A stretch of 64,000 nt of DNA from assembly GCF_009720525.1 (NCBI RefSeq), contig NZ_CP043930.1, forward strand, positions 868,001 to 932,000. Reading direction: 5' to 3'. Both the position numbers and the translations under genes were made by a program. The stretch is from Gimesia benthica (GTDB lineage Bacteria > Planctomycetota > Planctomycetia > Planctomycetales > Planctomycetaceae). Positions 8,874-17,369 of the stretch are shown here, piece by piece. Under the pieces are notes generated by a model, which had not been told where the DNA came from, did no database searches, and saw only the letters and a list, made by a program, of their open reading frames with translations. Position 1 is the first letter of the stretch. Every line of letters begins with the position of its first letter.

Positions 8874-8930
8874 CGGGGCTGTTTTGGGCCTGTTTTTACA
8901 GGGTTTTGAAATTACCCTGTTTCAGCCCCG
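8874..8930. terminator. Second nested inverted repeat between accA and cvpA
   Basis: The outer stem CGGGGCTG (8874-8881)/CAGCCCCG (8923-8930) encloses an inner stem ACAGGGT (8898-8904)/ACCCTGT (8914-8920). It sits between two convergent genes and could end transcripts from both sides, though T-runs are only short. Confidence 0.5.
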
Positions 8931-9022
8931 CTGAATCAACATTACGGCAACTCAGTCACTCGCGACACCAGCTCAGAGGCTCTCAGATCAACGCTGCTGG
9001 CCTCTGATTCTGATCGCAAGCT

Positions 9023-10222
9023 TTATCTGCGTTGCACGCTCTGCATTCGCTGCTGGAGCGCTGCACCAAGCGAGTTCACAGGCACCCGCTGCAGCTGCAA
9101 TTGACGCAACACACGCGCGTCTAAAGGCGTAGTCACATCGGTCTGTGGATCGGGGTCTCCCCCGTTCAGCAGCAGGTCCGCTTTCCAGTCTTTCAACACG
9201 GCTATCACGATCTGATCCGGCAGTCCGGACAGGTCGAGTTCAAACTCCTCGATCATCGATTTCTGGGCATCAGGATAGTCCGAATAGACGGCCGCAATCT
9301 GCTTCAGCAGCTGTGTGCGTTCGCTGGTAATCTGCTGCGCCCCATTCGCCCCGAAAGTCGAATTATCCGTGGGTACGGAGACCTGGGGCTGACCTTCTCC
9401 CCAGTTGTCCGTCACGGTCCGCAGCACACCCGGAATCTTGGATGATAATTCACTGGCAAACTGCTCCCGGTCCTTGGGATCAGTCGCGTTGTAAGCTTCA
9501 ATAATCTTGTCTTCCAGCTCGCCCCTGAGGTAGCTGGGAATTCGTTTCAGAATGTCCTTCAGCAGCGAATCCTGGTTGGTCGTCCGTACGTCCGATCCAC
9601 TCCCTCCCGGCTTTTCAAAAAACGGGCTGGGCAGATCACTGGAGCCCGGTGGAAACGGATCGTCGTCCCCGTGCTGATGATCATGATCGAAGGGACCATC
9701 ATGGTCGTGGTGCATCGGCACGTCCGGATGATCCAGCTTGGCCAGACAGTCATCCAGTACCTCGTGCAGCTCCGCAGGCATCACGGGAGCCATTTCGTTA
9801 AGAATCACCGCAGCCGCGTACCCGCTGTGCGATTTGATCACAGTAGCCCGCGCGGTTTCTGAAATCGTAATCAGAAAGAATGTCAGGAACAGACAGAATA
9901 CCACTCCCTTGAGCAGTCCCAGCAAGGCTCCCAGATGGCGGTCGAATTCATTGAACTTCAACGAATCGATGGCCGTCTTCAGGCTGCGTGCCAGCGTAAA
10001 GGAGATAAACGAGAAGCCGATGTAGATCGCCAGCATCGCAATCCAGCGATTGAGTGGCGGTTTCACATTGATCATCGGCGCCAACTGGATCGAAAGTGAT
10101 TCGGCGAACGCGAAGCACAGCACCAGCGCGGCAATCGCAGCCAGCTGCCAGACCACACCTTTGGAGGCGCCTTTCCAGACTGCGTAAATCAGAATTCCAA
10201 CAATCAACAGATCAAACCACAT
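9023..10222 (-). CDS. CvpA-family membrane protein with long hydrophilic tail
   Basis: The N-terminal 150 residues form a CvpA (colicin V production) domain with four hydrophobic helices, starting FDLLIVGILIYAVWKGASKG and including LGALLGLLKGVVFCLFLTFF. A long cytoplasmic or periplasmic region of about 245 residues follows. It contains a His/Asp-rich patch (HHDHDGPFDHDHQHGDDD) that could bind metal ions. ATG at 10222 is preferred because AGGAT lies upstream at good spacing; an in-frame ATG at 10252 would add ten residues. CvpA proteins are linked to envelope and stress phenotypes, but the molecular role is not known. A promoter-like element is found 105-133 bases upstream. Confidence 0.75.
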   Translation of the reverse strand: MWFDLLIVGILIYAVWKGASKGVVWQLAAIAALVLCFAFAESLSIQLAPMINVKPPLNRWIAMLAIYIGFSFISFTLARSLKTAIDSLKFNEFDRHLGALLGLLKGVVFCLFLTFFLITISETARATVIKSHSGYAAAVILNEMAPVMPAELHEVLDDCLAKLDHPDVPMHHDHDGPFDHDHQHGDDDPFPPGSSDLPSPFFEKPGGSGSDVRTTNQDSLLKDILKRIPSYLRGELEDKIIEAYNATDPKDREQFASELSSKIPGVLRTVTDNWGEGQPQVSVPTDNSTFGANGAQQITSERTQLLKQIAAVYSDYPDAQKSMIEEFELDLSGLPDQIVIAVLKDWKADLLLNGGDPDPQTDVTTPLDARVLRQLQLQRVPVNSLGAALQQRMQSVQRR

Positions 10223-10326
10223 CGCGACATCCTGTCTCGTAGTATTGCACATCCATGAACAATGATCGGGGTGGCCCTCCCCCCTGCCGGTACTCCCCCG
10301 ATTTTTCAGAAATTCGAGAGAAGGGG

Positions 10327-10355
10327 ATTATAGGTAAAAATCAGGGTCAGCGCAA
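10327..10355 (-). promoter_or_regulatory. Candidate sigma-70-type promoter for cvpA
   Basis: On the minus strand TTGCGC (10350-10355) is followed after 17 bases by a perfect TATAAT (10327-10332), pointing at cvpA. The spacer overlaps a wobble-containing inverted repeat (10333-10342 with 10373-10382) that may also end transcription from the small gene upstream. Confidence 0.5.
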
Positions 10356-10464
10356 AGCCCAGATTTTTGCCCGGTAATTACAGGCCCACCGCGTCATGTC
10401 TCCCCATTTTGGCATCTGAGCAAAGCAGGGGTCTGTCAGCAAAATTATCTTCAGTGACACGAAT

Positions 10465-10737
10465 TCACCGGTTCCGGTAACGATCAAAATAATACATGAT
10501 CACCCGGCTCAACGAAATTACTAGGACCGCAGTTAGAATGACAAATACGATTAGACTGAAGATGGCGAAAAGCACAAAGGGAGCACTCCCGATTGGCCCA
10601 GTTTCACGAATTCCATCAGTGCGTACCGATTCGAACTCTCGAAACAGATAATTCAGTAACACAGGAGGAACGCCGCATATAAAAATCACGAGTGGCAGAC
10701 TGACCACGATCACCAGGATTCTCTGATACAGTTTCAT
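10465..10737 (-). CDS. Small two-helix membrane protein, function unknown
   Basis: I do not recognise this 90-residue protein. It has a hydrophobic segment near the N-terminus (ILVIVVSLPLVIFICGV), a polar loop of about 30 residues (REFESVRTDGIRETGPIG) and a second hydrophobic helix (FVLFAIFSLIVFVILTAVLV), ending in the basic DRYRNR. GAGGA lies upstream of the ATG at suitable distance. It follows dtd by 33 bases on the same strand, so co-transcription with thiO-dtd is likely. An inverted repeat at 10333-10382 lies downstream and may terminate the operon. Confidence 0.6.
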   Translation of the reverse strand: MKLYQRILVIVVSLPLVIFICGVPPVLLNYLFREFESVRTDGIRETGPIGSAPFVLFAIFSLIVFVILTAVLVISLSRVIMYYFDRYRNR

Positions 10738-10770
10738 CCCACAGTCCTCGCTTCGAGGAAATGAATGCGT

Positions 10771-11220
10771 TTAAAACTGTTTGCGACTGTCCAGGAGCAG
10801 GGTGATCGGCCCGTCATTTACCAGTTCCACATCCATATGCTCCTGGAAGCGACCGGTTTCGACTTCGATCCCCTGTCCTTTCACCTCGGCCACAAAGCTC
10901 TGATATAATTCGTTCGCCTGTTCGGGACGTGCTGCATTCACAAAACTGGGACGACGCCCCTTGCGACAGTCGCCCAGCAACGTGAACTGGCTCACGACCA
11001 GCATTTTCCCGTTCACATCCGCAAGCGCCAGGTTCATTTTCCCGTCCGCATCTTCAAAGACGCGCAGGCCCACGGCTTTCTGTGCCAGGTAAATCACATC
11101 GTCCTGCGTATCGCTCTGTTCGACTCCCAGCAAGACCAGGAATCCCTGCTCGATCTGTCCGGTAATTTCACCATCGACGGTAACACTCGCACGGGACACG
11201 CGCTGCACAACGGCTCTCAA
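10771..11220 (-). CDS. dtd: D-aminoacyl-tRNA deacylase
   Basis: The 149-residue DTD protein hydrolyses D-amino acids, and glycine mischarged on tRNA(Ala), from tRNA. Both active-site signatures are intact: SQFTL (residues 77-81) and NDGPIT (135-140, usually NSGPVT with the cis Gly-Pro pair). The N-terminal MRAVVQRVSRASVTV is typical. The start codon is TTG, supported by GAGGAGAG five bases upstream. It lies 31 bases after thiO on the same strand and 33 before the small membrane-protein gene, so an operon is likely. Family and activity are secure. Confidence 0.95.
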   Translation of the reverse strand: MRAVVQRVSRASVTVDGEITGQIEQGFLVLLGVEQSDTQDDVIYLAQKAVGLRVFEDADGKMNLALADVNGKMLVVSQFTLLGDCRKGRRPSFVNAARPEQANELYQSFVAEVKGQGIEVETGRFQEHMDVELVNDGPITLLLDSRKQF

Positions 11221-11251
11221 GTTGTCTCTCCTCGTCAGTCCACTTTTCAGA

Positions 11252-12358
11252 TCAGTCCGTCATCCCGCGCGAACAGGAAAACGCATCCAGGGGCACATCG
11301 GTCGGCTCTTCACAGATCAACTGTCTGATCAACCGCGCCGTGATCGGCGAAAGCTGTAAACCATCCCGGTAATGCCCCGCCGCCATGAGCAGGTTTTCAA
11401 AACCGTCAACAAAACCCAGGTAAGGCAGCCCGTCAATCGACCGGGGACGCAGCCCTGCCCACGCACGTTCGAAGCGTGCCTCTTTCAAGGCCGGCACCAG
11501 CGCCTGAGCGAACTCTATCAGGCCCGCCACTCCTTCTGCAGTATTCTGTTTATTGAATCCGATGTCTCGTTCGGTCGAACCGATCAGCAGTCGACCATCG
11601 CTGCGCGGCACCAGGTAGCGTTTCCCCGATTCAATCACCGCCTGGAACGGCAAAAGATCCATCGATAACAATACGATCTGCCCCTGGATCGGCACCAGCT
11701 CACACTTGAGTCCCAGTTGAGTCAGGATCTCGGGAGACCACGCTCCCCCGGCAATGATGGTCCGCCCTGCTCTTTGAATCCCCGCATACGTTCGTACGCC
11801 GGTGACCTTTGTGCCTTCGCGTTCGAAGCCTACAATCGGCGTCCCTGGCTCGAGCTTCACACCCCGCCTGACGCACGCGGCCAGCAGCGCCTGCATGTGT
11901 CGAGGATTGCGTACCTGTGCCATGTCCGGCAGATAGAAGCCCGAGGTGATCTGCTCTCCAATATATGGAGCACGTTCCCTCAAGGCACATTCATCGAGCG
12001 TCTCCAGTCGCACACCTGCCTGTTGCCATTCGGTGAGATATTCATCCCAGTTCGGCGTGTCCGTCGTATAAGACACGTGCAGGCCGCCACAGTTGAGGTA
12101 GCCGTTATCGACGCCCGATTCTTCTTTCAGCTGTTGTGACCAGTCCGGCCAGAGAGGCTGACTGGCGGCTCTGAGCATGAGGCGAGCCGTGGTGGCAGAT
12201 TCTCGATCTGCGGGAGGCAACATCCCTGCCCCCGCCCAGGACGCTTCTTTCCCGAACTGCTGACGATCGAAGACGGTCACCGACAGTCCCCGAATCGCCA
12301 ACTCATAGGCGATCGACAGTCCGATCACCCCGCCACCAACTATATTGACATCCTGCAT
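11252..12358 (-). CDS. thiO: Glycine oxidase ThiO-like FAD-dependent oxidoreductase
   Basis: A DAO-family flavoenzyme that oxidises glycine (or D-amino acids) to the imine; ThiO supplies dehydroglycine for the thiamine thiazole ring. The FAD-binding Rossmann motif is NIVGGGVIGLSIAYELA at the N-terminus. Further family features are FGKEASWAGAGMLPP, GQIVLL, RYLVPRSDGRLLIGSTE and near the C-terminus AGLRPRSIDGLPYLG and GHYRDGLQLSP. ATG at 12358 was chosen; a GTG at 12367 adds three residues. No other thiamine genes are nearby. The neighbour is dtd, which makes a role in D-amino-acid or glycine control possible as well. Confidence 0.85.
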   Translation of the reverse strand: MQDVNIVGGGVIGLSIAYELAIRGLSVTVFDRQQFGKEASWAGAGMLPPADRESATTARLMLRAASQPLWPDWSQQLKEESGVDNGYLNCGGLHVSYTTDTPNWDEYLTEWQQAGVRLETLDECALRERAPYIGEQITSGFYLPDMAQVRNPRHMQALLAACVRRGVKLEPGTPIVGFEREGTKVTGVRTYAGIQRAGRTIIAGGAWSPEILTQLGLKCELVPIQGQIVLLSMDLLPFQAVIESGKRYLVPRSDGRLLIGSTERDIGFNKQNTAEGVAGLIEFAQALVPALKEARFERAWAGLRPRSIDGLPYLGFVDGFENLLMAAGHYRDGLQLSPITARLIRQLICEEPTDVPLDAFSCSRGMTD

Positions 12359-12501
12359 AAGAATCACGCGCCCTGGTCACACTCAAAATAAACGAAACAC
12401 GCAGCGCGTCGATTATAGCGGACCGCGCCCAGATTCACAGGGCAGCGCTCACTCCCGGCAGACCGGAAATGAGCAATTCATCACACCAGAGACACGCCTG
12501 T

Positions 12502-14403
12502 CTAGTTCGACACGCGGCCGGGACGCAATGTTCGGGCATACGCGGTCGCCAGGGCCCGGATGTTGGTGCCGTACACTTTCGTGACCGCATTCACCGGCGT
12601 GGTTCCGCTTTTGAGTTCCTTCAACAGCGCCGCCATCTTGGGCAGGCCCCCGTTATTGATCAGAAACTCAACCAGCGTGAACCCGACTGCCGTCGTCTCG
12701 GATGGTGAGAACGTCCCTTCCGCCACGAGTGCTTCCGGACGCTGCACCTTGGGAGCCGCTTCAAGAGCCTGCTGCCGCAACGATTCGAAATAAGCCTGGC
12801 TGGTCGTCGATTTGGATGCCAGCAGCATCCCCAATCCGCGGGATGCCCACATGGGGACCTCCCCTGCTCCACGCTGAATCGCTGCATTAGTCAATCCGGC
12901 CATCAGGTTTGTCTGCAATCCGGGAGAGCTCGCATCCGCCTGATCCCCCACGTCCTGCATTACGAGGTAGGCATCCAGAGAATTCGGTGTCACCTTGGTA
13001 TGCCACGTCGTATCGTTGCCCACACGCCGGTCTTCAATCGTCTGGTTGAACTCAGAATAGCCGAAGCGATCCTTGAAGACATAAACGGCCAGCTTACCCT
13101 TCCAGAACGGTTTCTGTTTTTCATTGAACAGTTTTCGCAGATCTTCCACCTGCGTCGTTGCCCAGCCGCTGACCTCCTTCAGACGATCTGCACTCACATT
13201 ACCATAGAAGATGAAGTCGTCAGTCTCGAGCATTTCCGCCGGGTCATTATTCACGACCCGCTTCCAGGTCGGCTCCAGAGTATCACGACGCAGCTTGGCA
13301 AACTCATCAGGCGACATGTTCGCCAGTTCCGCCATCCGCTTTTCTTCATCGGTCGGCACCATTTCCCGCAGATTGCCCTTCGCGTCTTTACCGTCGAACT
13401 TGGCCCCTTCGGCAATCCAGGTTTTGAGGTCTTCTGCATTCTTGCGTTTCAGCAGCGCCTGTCCCTGGGGCATTTTGATCGGATCCTGCAGCCCCACCAG
13501 GTGCCAGAGCCGACTGTCGTCCGGCTTGCCGGGCACGATCACTTCCCCGGTATCGCCACCACGCAGAATATCTTCGAACGTGACCACGGAAAAACCACTG
13601 CGGGGATTGTTGCCACTGTGACATCGCATGCAGAAATCGAGCATCCACGGCGCGATATCATTCATAAACGAGACTTTTTCATCACCGGTCGCCATCACAA
13701 CCTTCACCGGATTCTTCTTCGCTTTCACCGAGGCACCGATCGGATCGGTCTCTTTGGTACCATCGAAGCGTGCCCCCTCTGCAATCCAGCGGGCAATCAG
13801 CTGAATCTGGTCCCGGTCCAGTGCGGGCTCGTTCTTGGGCATCCGCTGATTATCGTCAGGAGTAATCAGCTTGCGAACAATCAGACTCGCATTCGGATTT
13901 TGAGGCACCAGCAACAGACCATTGCGGCCCCCTTTTCGCATATTCGCGAAGGTATCCAGTCTCAGATTGGCACTCCCCCGCTGCTCGCCATGACAGCTCA
14001 CACACTTTTCATTTAAGATCGGTGCAATCTGTTCTTCGAAGCTGACGCCTTTATTCGCAGCGCCCGGCTTGTTGCCGCCGGTGCCCATCGCCTTTTCCAG
14101 GAATGTCCGCCGCAATGCGATCAGTTTCTTGGTGCTGACCGACAGCGGGTCCGTTTCGGGGATCATCGCGTCCTGAACCAGCTTGTCAAACTTGCCTTCC
14201 TCTTCGTCGATCGCCGCCTTTGCTTCATCAAACTTTTTCTGGCGAATCAGCAGCGAGACCTTCGTCAGATTTTTCTTGATGGAGGCCAGCTCTTTACGCT
14301 GCTCGCTGGTCAGCTTAGCTGCGGATACTGAGACCAGGTTCATTCCCAGGACCAGCATGACGACGCAAACCAGACGCACGAAACGGACAGACCAGAATGA
14401 CAT
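12502..14403 (-). CDS. Secreted planctomycete-type cytochrome c (PSCyt1) protein
   Basis: A predicted exported protein starting with a signal peptide (FVRLVCVVMLVLGMNLVSVSA). ATG at 14403 was preferred over an upstream in-frame codon at 14454 because it directly precedes the signal peptide. After a short helical region come two cytochrome-c-like units of the planctomycete PSCyt1 type, each with one CxxCH haem site: CVSCH and CMRCH. Each unit also has a later IARWIAEGARFDG or LKTWIAEGAKFDG segment. The C-terminal 230 residues resemble a peptidase-MA-like fold (LAVYVFKDRFGYSEF, VPMWASRGLGMLL), but no HExxH motif is visible. Probably periplasmic; the electron partners are unknown. Confidence 0.75.
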   Translation of the reverse strand: MSFWSVRFVRLVCVVMLVLGMNLVSVSAAKLTSEQRKELASIKKNLTKVSLLIRQKKFDEAKAAIDEEEGKFDKLVQDAMIPETDPLSVSTKKLIALRRTFLEKAMGTGGNKPGAANKGVSFEEQIAPILNEKCVSCHGEQRGSANLRLDTFANMRKGGRNGLLLVPQNPNASLIVRKLITPDDNQRMPKNEPALDRDQIQLIARWIAEGARFDGTKETDPIGASVKAKKNPVKVVMATGDEKVSFMNDIAPWMLDFCMRCHSGNNPRSGFSVVTFEDILRGGDTGEVIVPGKPDDSRLWHLVGLQDPIKMPQGQALLKRKNAEDLKTWIAEGAKFDGKDAKGNLREMVPTDEEKRMAELANMSPDEFAKLRRDTLEPTWKRVVNNDPAEMLETDDFIFYGNVSADRLKEVSGWATTQVEDLRKLFNEKQKPFWKGKLAVYVFKDRFGYSEFNQTIEDRRVGNDTTWHTKVTPNSLDAYLVMQDVGDQADASSPGLQTNLMAGLTNAAIQRGAGEVPMWASRGLGMLLASKSTTSQAYFESLRQQALEAAPKVQRPEALVAEGTFSPSETTAVGFTLVEFLINNGGLPKMAALLKELKSGTTPVNAVTKVYGTNIRALATAYARTLRPGRVSN

Positions 14404-14805
14404 AACTATCCCCGTTGTATTTGAATTCAGATTTTGAGTGAGTGATGAGATCACAGCGGGCGAAGACTCCCCTGCTCCGTCATTCGACGAATTCGATCCT
14501 CGTCGGTCTCACGCGACGGGTCCCGCAGGTAGCAGACAGCCCAAGTCTATTGTTTTCAGTATAATAGGGCAGCAGGTGAGTTAAAAGATCTGAATCAACC
14601 GAATCAGAAATCTTAACCGCTTCGCTCCCCTGCTCACTTAAACAAAACCTCCACTTGTCTCCGGGGATTCGCGGCTATTTCGCTGTGCAATCCAGAATCC
14701 GGGGATTTTTTCCGGCGATGTTCCAAGACAATCCTCCCCCCGGTTGTCTATAATCAATCCAGCGGAAACATCTCGATAACCTGTTAAACTACCATTACTT
14801 TGACT
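14404..14805. other. 402-base divergent spacer between cytochrome gene and larE
   Basis: This spacer separates two divergent genes. It holds the larE promoter candidate described separately. A second isolated TATAAT-like sequence lies near 14560 without a good -35. No open frame with a ribosome binding site and no strong inverted repeat was seen. Confidence 0.5.
14725..14754 (+). promoter_or_regulatory. Candidate promoter of larE
   Basis: AAGACA (14725-14730, four of six matches to TTGACA) precedes a perfect TATAAT (14749-14754) by 18 bases. Transcription would start near 14761, about 45 bases before the larE ATG. Confidence 0.5.
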
Positions 14806-15669
14806 ATGTCACTCTCTGCCGAATTATCCCGGAAAACAGATCACCTGCAGCAGATTCTCGCGGACATGGACCGGATTATCGTCGCCTTTTCCGCGGGAGT
14901 GGACAGCACGGTTGTCGCCAAAGCCGCGTTTCTCGCACGCGGAGATCAGGCACAGGCGGTCACCGCCGTCAGTCCCAGCCTGGCTTCAGGAGAGAAAGAA
15001 GAAGCGATTAAGCTCGCAGAACTGATCGGAATTCCGCATCAGCTCGTTTCGACTTCCGAATTCGCAACCCCTGAATACCGGGCCAACGCTTCAAATCGCT
15101 GTTTCTACTGCAAAACCGAACTCTACCAGATCCTGAACCAGGCCATCGCCCGTCACGACTGGCAGGACGCGACGGTCGTCAATGGCGCCAACCTGGACGA
15201 CCGCGGCGATCATCGCCCCGGCATGCAGGCGGCCGCGGACTTCGAAGTCCGCAGTCCACTGATCGAAGCCGGCCTGACCAAAACCGATGTCCGCGACCTG
15301 GCCCGGCACTGGGATCTCCCCATCTGGAACAAACCGGCCCACCCCTGCCTTTCCAGTCGGATTGCCTACGGCGTGGAAGTCACCGAGGAACGGGTCGGCA
15401 GAATTGACGCCGCCGAGCGATACCTGCGGGAAGAATTCGACATCCCGGAACTGCGGGTCCGCCTGGAACCCCAGGAGCTGGCGCGTATCGAAGTCCCCCT
15501 CGACCAGATCAATCGCCTGACAACCCCCACTACCCTGCCCCGGGTCACCCAGAAATTTCTTGAGCTCGGCTTTCAGAATGTCACCCTCGATCTGCAGGGA
15601 TTCCGTTCCGGAAGCATGAACTCATTTCTTTCCCTTGAGGAACTACAGATAGCCGCTCATAAATCTTAA
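14806..15669 (+). CDS. larE: LarE-like ATP-dependent sulfur transferase, three-cysteine type
   Basis: A PP-loop ATP pyrophosphatase of the LarE family, which inserts sulfur into the nickel-pincer nucleotide cofactor of lactate racemase-type enzymes. The PP-loop reads FSAGVDST (Ser29-Ser34; the usual second Gly is Ala). Other LarE marks are NGANLDDRGDHRPG and KPAHPCLSSRI. Cys181 in PCLSSR corresponds to the sulfur-donor cysteine of the sacrificial enzyme. Cys99 and Cys102 in NRCFYCKTE give a three-cysteine set typical of the [4Fe-4S] LarE subgroup. ATG at 14806 was preferred over TTG at 14800. larA, larB and larC are absent from the window. Threonine aldolase follows 64 bases later. Confidence 0.85.
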   Translation: MSLSAELSRKTDHLQQILADMDRIIVAFSAGVDSTVVAKAAFLARGDQAQAVTAVSPSLASGEKEEAIKLAELIGIPHQLVSTSEFATPEYRANASNRCFYCKTELYQILNQAIARHDWQDATVVNGANLDDRGDHRPGMQAAADFEVRSPLIEAGLTKTDVRDLARHWDLPIWNKPAHPCLSSRIAYGVEVTEERVGRIDAAERYLREEFDIPELRVRLEPQELARIEVPLDQINRLTTPTTLPRVTQKFLELGFQNVTLDLQGFRSGSMNSFLSLEELQIAAHKS

Positions 15670-15733
15670 GTCACCGTAGAGAACAACACGACCAACCAAC
15701 CGGTGATGCACTCCGTGATCTCCACAGCAATAC

Positions 15734-16849
15734 ATGACAAGGAATAACCCAGTGGCCCCGCTTGATCCCGCATTTATCGATCTTCGCAGTGATACGAAAA
15801 CCAAACCCACGCCTGACATGCTGCAGGCCATGATGACCGCGGAGCTCGGCGACGATATGAACGCCGAAGACCCGACCGTAAATCGTCTGGAAGCCATGAT
15901 CTGCGAAATGCTCGGCATGGAAGCGGCCGTCTTCGCCTGCTCGGGAACCCAGTCCAATCAGATGGGTGTTCGCGCTCACTGCCTGCCGGGCGACGAACTT
16001 CTGATTCACGAACTGGGACACATCGCGATGTTTGAAGGCGGCGGTCCAGCCATCTTGAGTGGTGTCTCCTGTCGCACCCTCTCCGGTGAGAAAGGCATGC
16101 TCGCCCTGGAAAACGTACGAGGTAAAATTCGTGCAGACGACCAGCACCTCTGTCGCACCCGCCTGCTCTGCGTCGAAAACACCACCAATGCCGGCGGTGG
16201 CCACTACTACCCTCTCGACCAGCTGACCGAAATCTGTGACTGGGCACACGAGAACGGCCTGAAAACCCACATGGACGGTGCCCGCGTCTTCAATGCAACG
16301 GTCGCCGGCGGATACTCGATTGCGGAGGTCTGCAAACCGCTGGATACGATTTCGATCTGCTTCTCCAAGGGACTGGGCTGTCCGATGGGCTCAATCCTTG
16401 CCGGCCCCAAAGAGGAAATCGCCAAAGCCCGTCGCTCCCGGAAAGTCTTTGGCGGTGCCCTGCGTCAGGCCGGTATCGTCGCCGCCGCCTGCATCTATGC
16501 CCTCGAAAATAATATCGAACGGTTGCAGGAAGACCATGACAACGCCCGCTTCCTGGCAGAACAACTCGCTGGAATCGACGGGATCTCAATCAATCCCGCG
16601 GAGACCGAAACCAACCTGGTCTTCTTCGATATCGCCCCTGAGCATGGAAATGCAATGCAGCTTTCAGCCGCTCTGAAAGAGCTGGGAGTCGGCATCGGTG
16701 CGATGGGTGAAACTCGTCTGCGGGCCTGCACCCACCTCGACATCACCCGCGAGCAGATCGAACAGGTCGCTCCCACAGTCCAGAAAGCCCTGCAGCAGGG
16801 ACTGGAAAAATACGCCGGAATCGCCACCGGCCCCTATGCCCGCGGCTGA
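15734..16849 (+). CDS. ltaE: Low-specificity L-threonine aldolase
   Basis: A PLP-dependent fold-type I enzyme that cleaves threonine or allo-threonine to glycine and acetaldehyde. The 371 residues match the family. Features are the N-terminal IDLRSDTKTKPT and ELGDDMNAEDPTVNRLE, the aromatic-stacking histidine region HELGHIAMFEGGG, the PLP-binding Asp in HMDGARVFNA, and the Schiff-base lysine in ICFSKGLGCPMGS. Near the C-terminus MGETRLRACTHLDIT is typical. The start could be ATG at 15734 or GTG at 15752. It follows larE on the same strand and ends before a pair of hairpins. Confidence 0.9.
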   Translation: MTRNNPVAPLDPAFIDLRSDTKTKPTPDMLQAMMTAELGDDMNAEDPTVNRLEAMICEMLGMEAAVFACSGTQSNQMGVRAHCLPGDELLIHELGHIAMFEGGGPAILSGVSCRTLSGEKGMLALENVRGKIRADDQHLCRTRLLCVENTTNAGGGHYYPLDQLTEICDWAHENGLKTHMDGARVFNATVAGGYSIAEVCKPLDTISICFSKGLGCPMGSILAGPKEEIAKARRSRKVFGGALRQAGIVAAACIYALENNIERLQEDHDNARFLAEQLAGIDGISINPAETETNLVFFDIAPEHGNAMQLSAALKELGVGIGAMGETRLRACTHLDITREQIEQVAPTVQKALQQGLEKYAGIATGPYARG

Positions 16850-16875
16850 GAACCATAAAGCCTTTCATAAATAGA

Positions 16876-16914
16876 CCTTACCACAGGTAAGGCCGGCAGA
16901 ACTGAATCTGCCGG
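16876..16914 (+). terminator. Two adjacent hairpins after ltaE
   Basis: CCTTAC (16876-16881)/GTAAGG (16887-16892) is followed at once by CCGGCAGA (16893-16900)/TCTGCCGG (16907-16914), an eight-pair perfect stem. No T-run follows, so termination efficiency is uncertain. Confidence 0.5.
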
Positions 16915-17369
16915 TCTGCCTGCGCATCACAACCGGCATAATCGCTACAGGCAGCCGAGTCCTGTGTCCAAACGCTGATTTCTGAATGGGAAGTTAAACT
17001 TTTCCCTGAGCAGTCGTCGATGGAATTAAGGTTCAAACTCCCCTCAAAGAATGAGGCTGTAACGACATAAGAATATGTCTTACCTATAAGCCCTGTCTTA
17101 TTTTACATCATTGAGCTGGAGGATGTGCAGGAAGCCATTCTACATTCAATATTGAATTATCAAACTGCTGAAAACAGGTGTTCTTTTGCTTCACTAAGAC
17201 GCAAAACCACTTGAAATCAGCGAATTCAATGAAAGAATTGGCTATGACTGCAGACTACCAGTTGAATCGATCCCCCTTCTTACGATATCATGAGCCTCAT
17301 ACAGTAACTAATGGTCGGGAACTTTCGATCCCGTCTGGTTCAGGATCACGTGACAGGGGGAACGCCGCC
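16915..17369 (+). other. Long leader region upstream of flgM
   Basis: About 455 bases without a convincing gene. In-frame starts of the flgM frame at 17178, 17229 and 17244 lack good ribosome binding sites. One inverted repeat, GACATA-agaa-TATGTC (17064-17079), could be an operator. No sigma-28- or sigma-54-type promoter with correct spacing was found. Confidence 0.45.

Noticed and set aside
10265..10302. ATCGGGG/CCCCGAT stem with T-run as a terminator on the + strand
   Set aside because: No + strand gene ends nearby; it lies in the 5' leader of cvpA, so a terminator function is not supported.
13000..14016. Open frame of about 338 codons on the + strand inside the cytochrome c gene
   Set aside because: It lies opposite a well-supported coding gene with a signal peptide and CxxCH motifs; the protein has no recognisable domain and no ribosome site.
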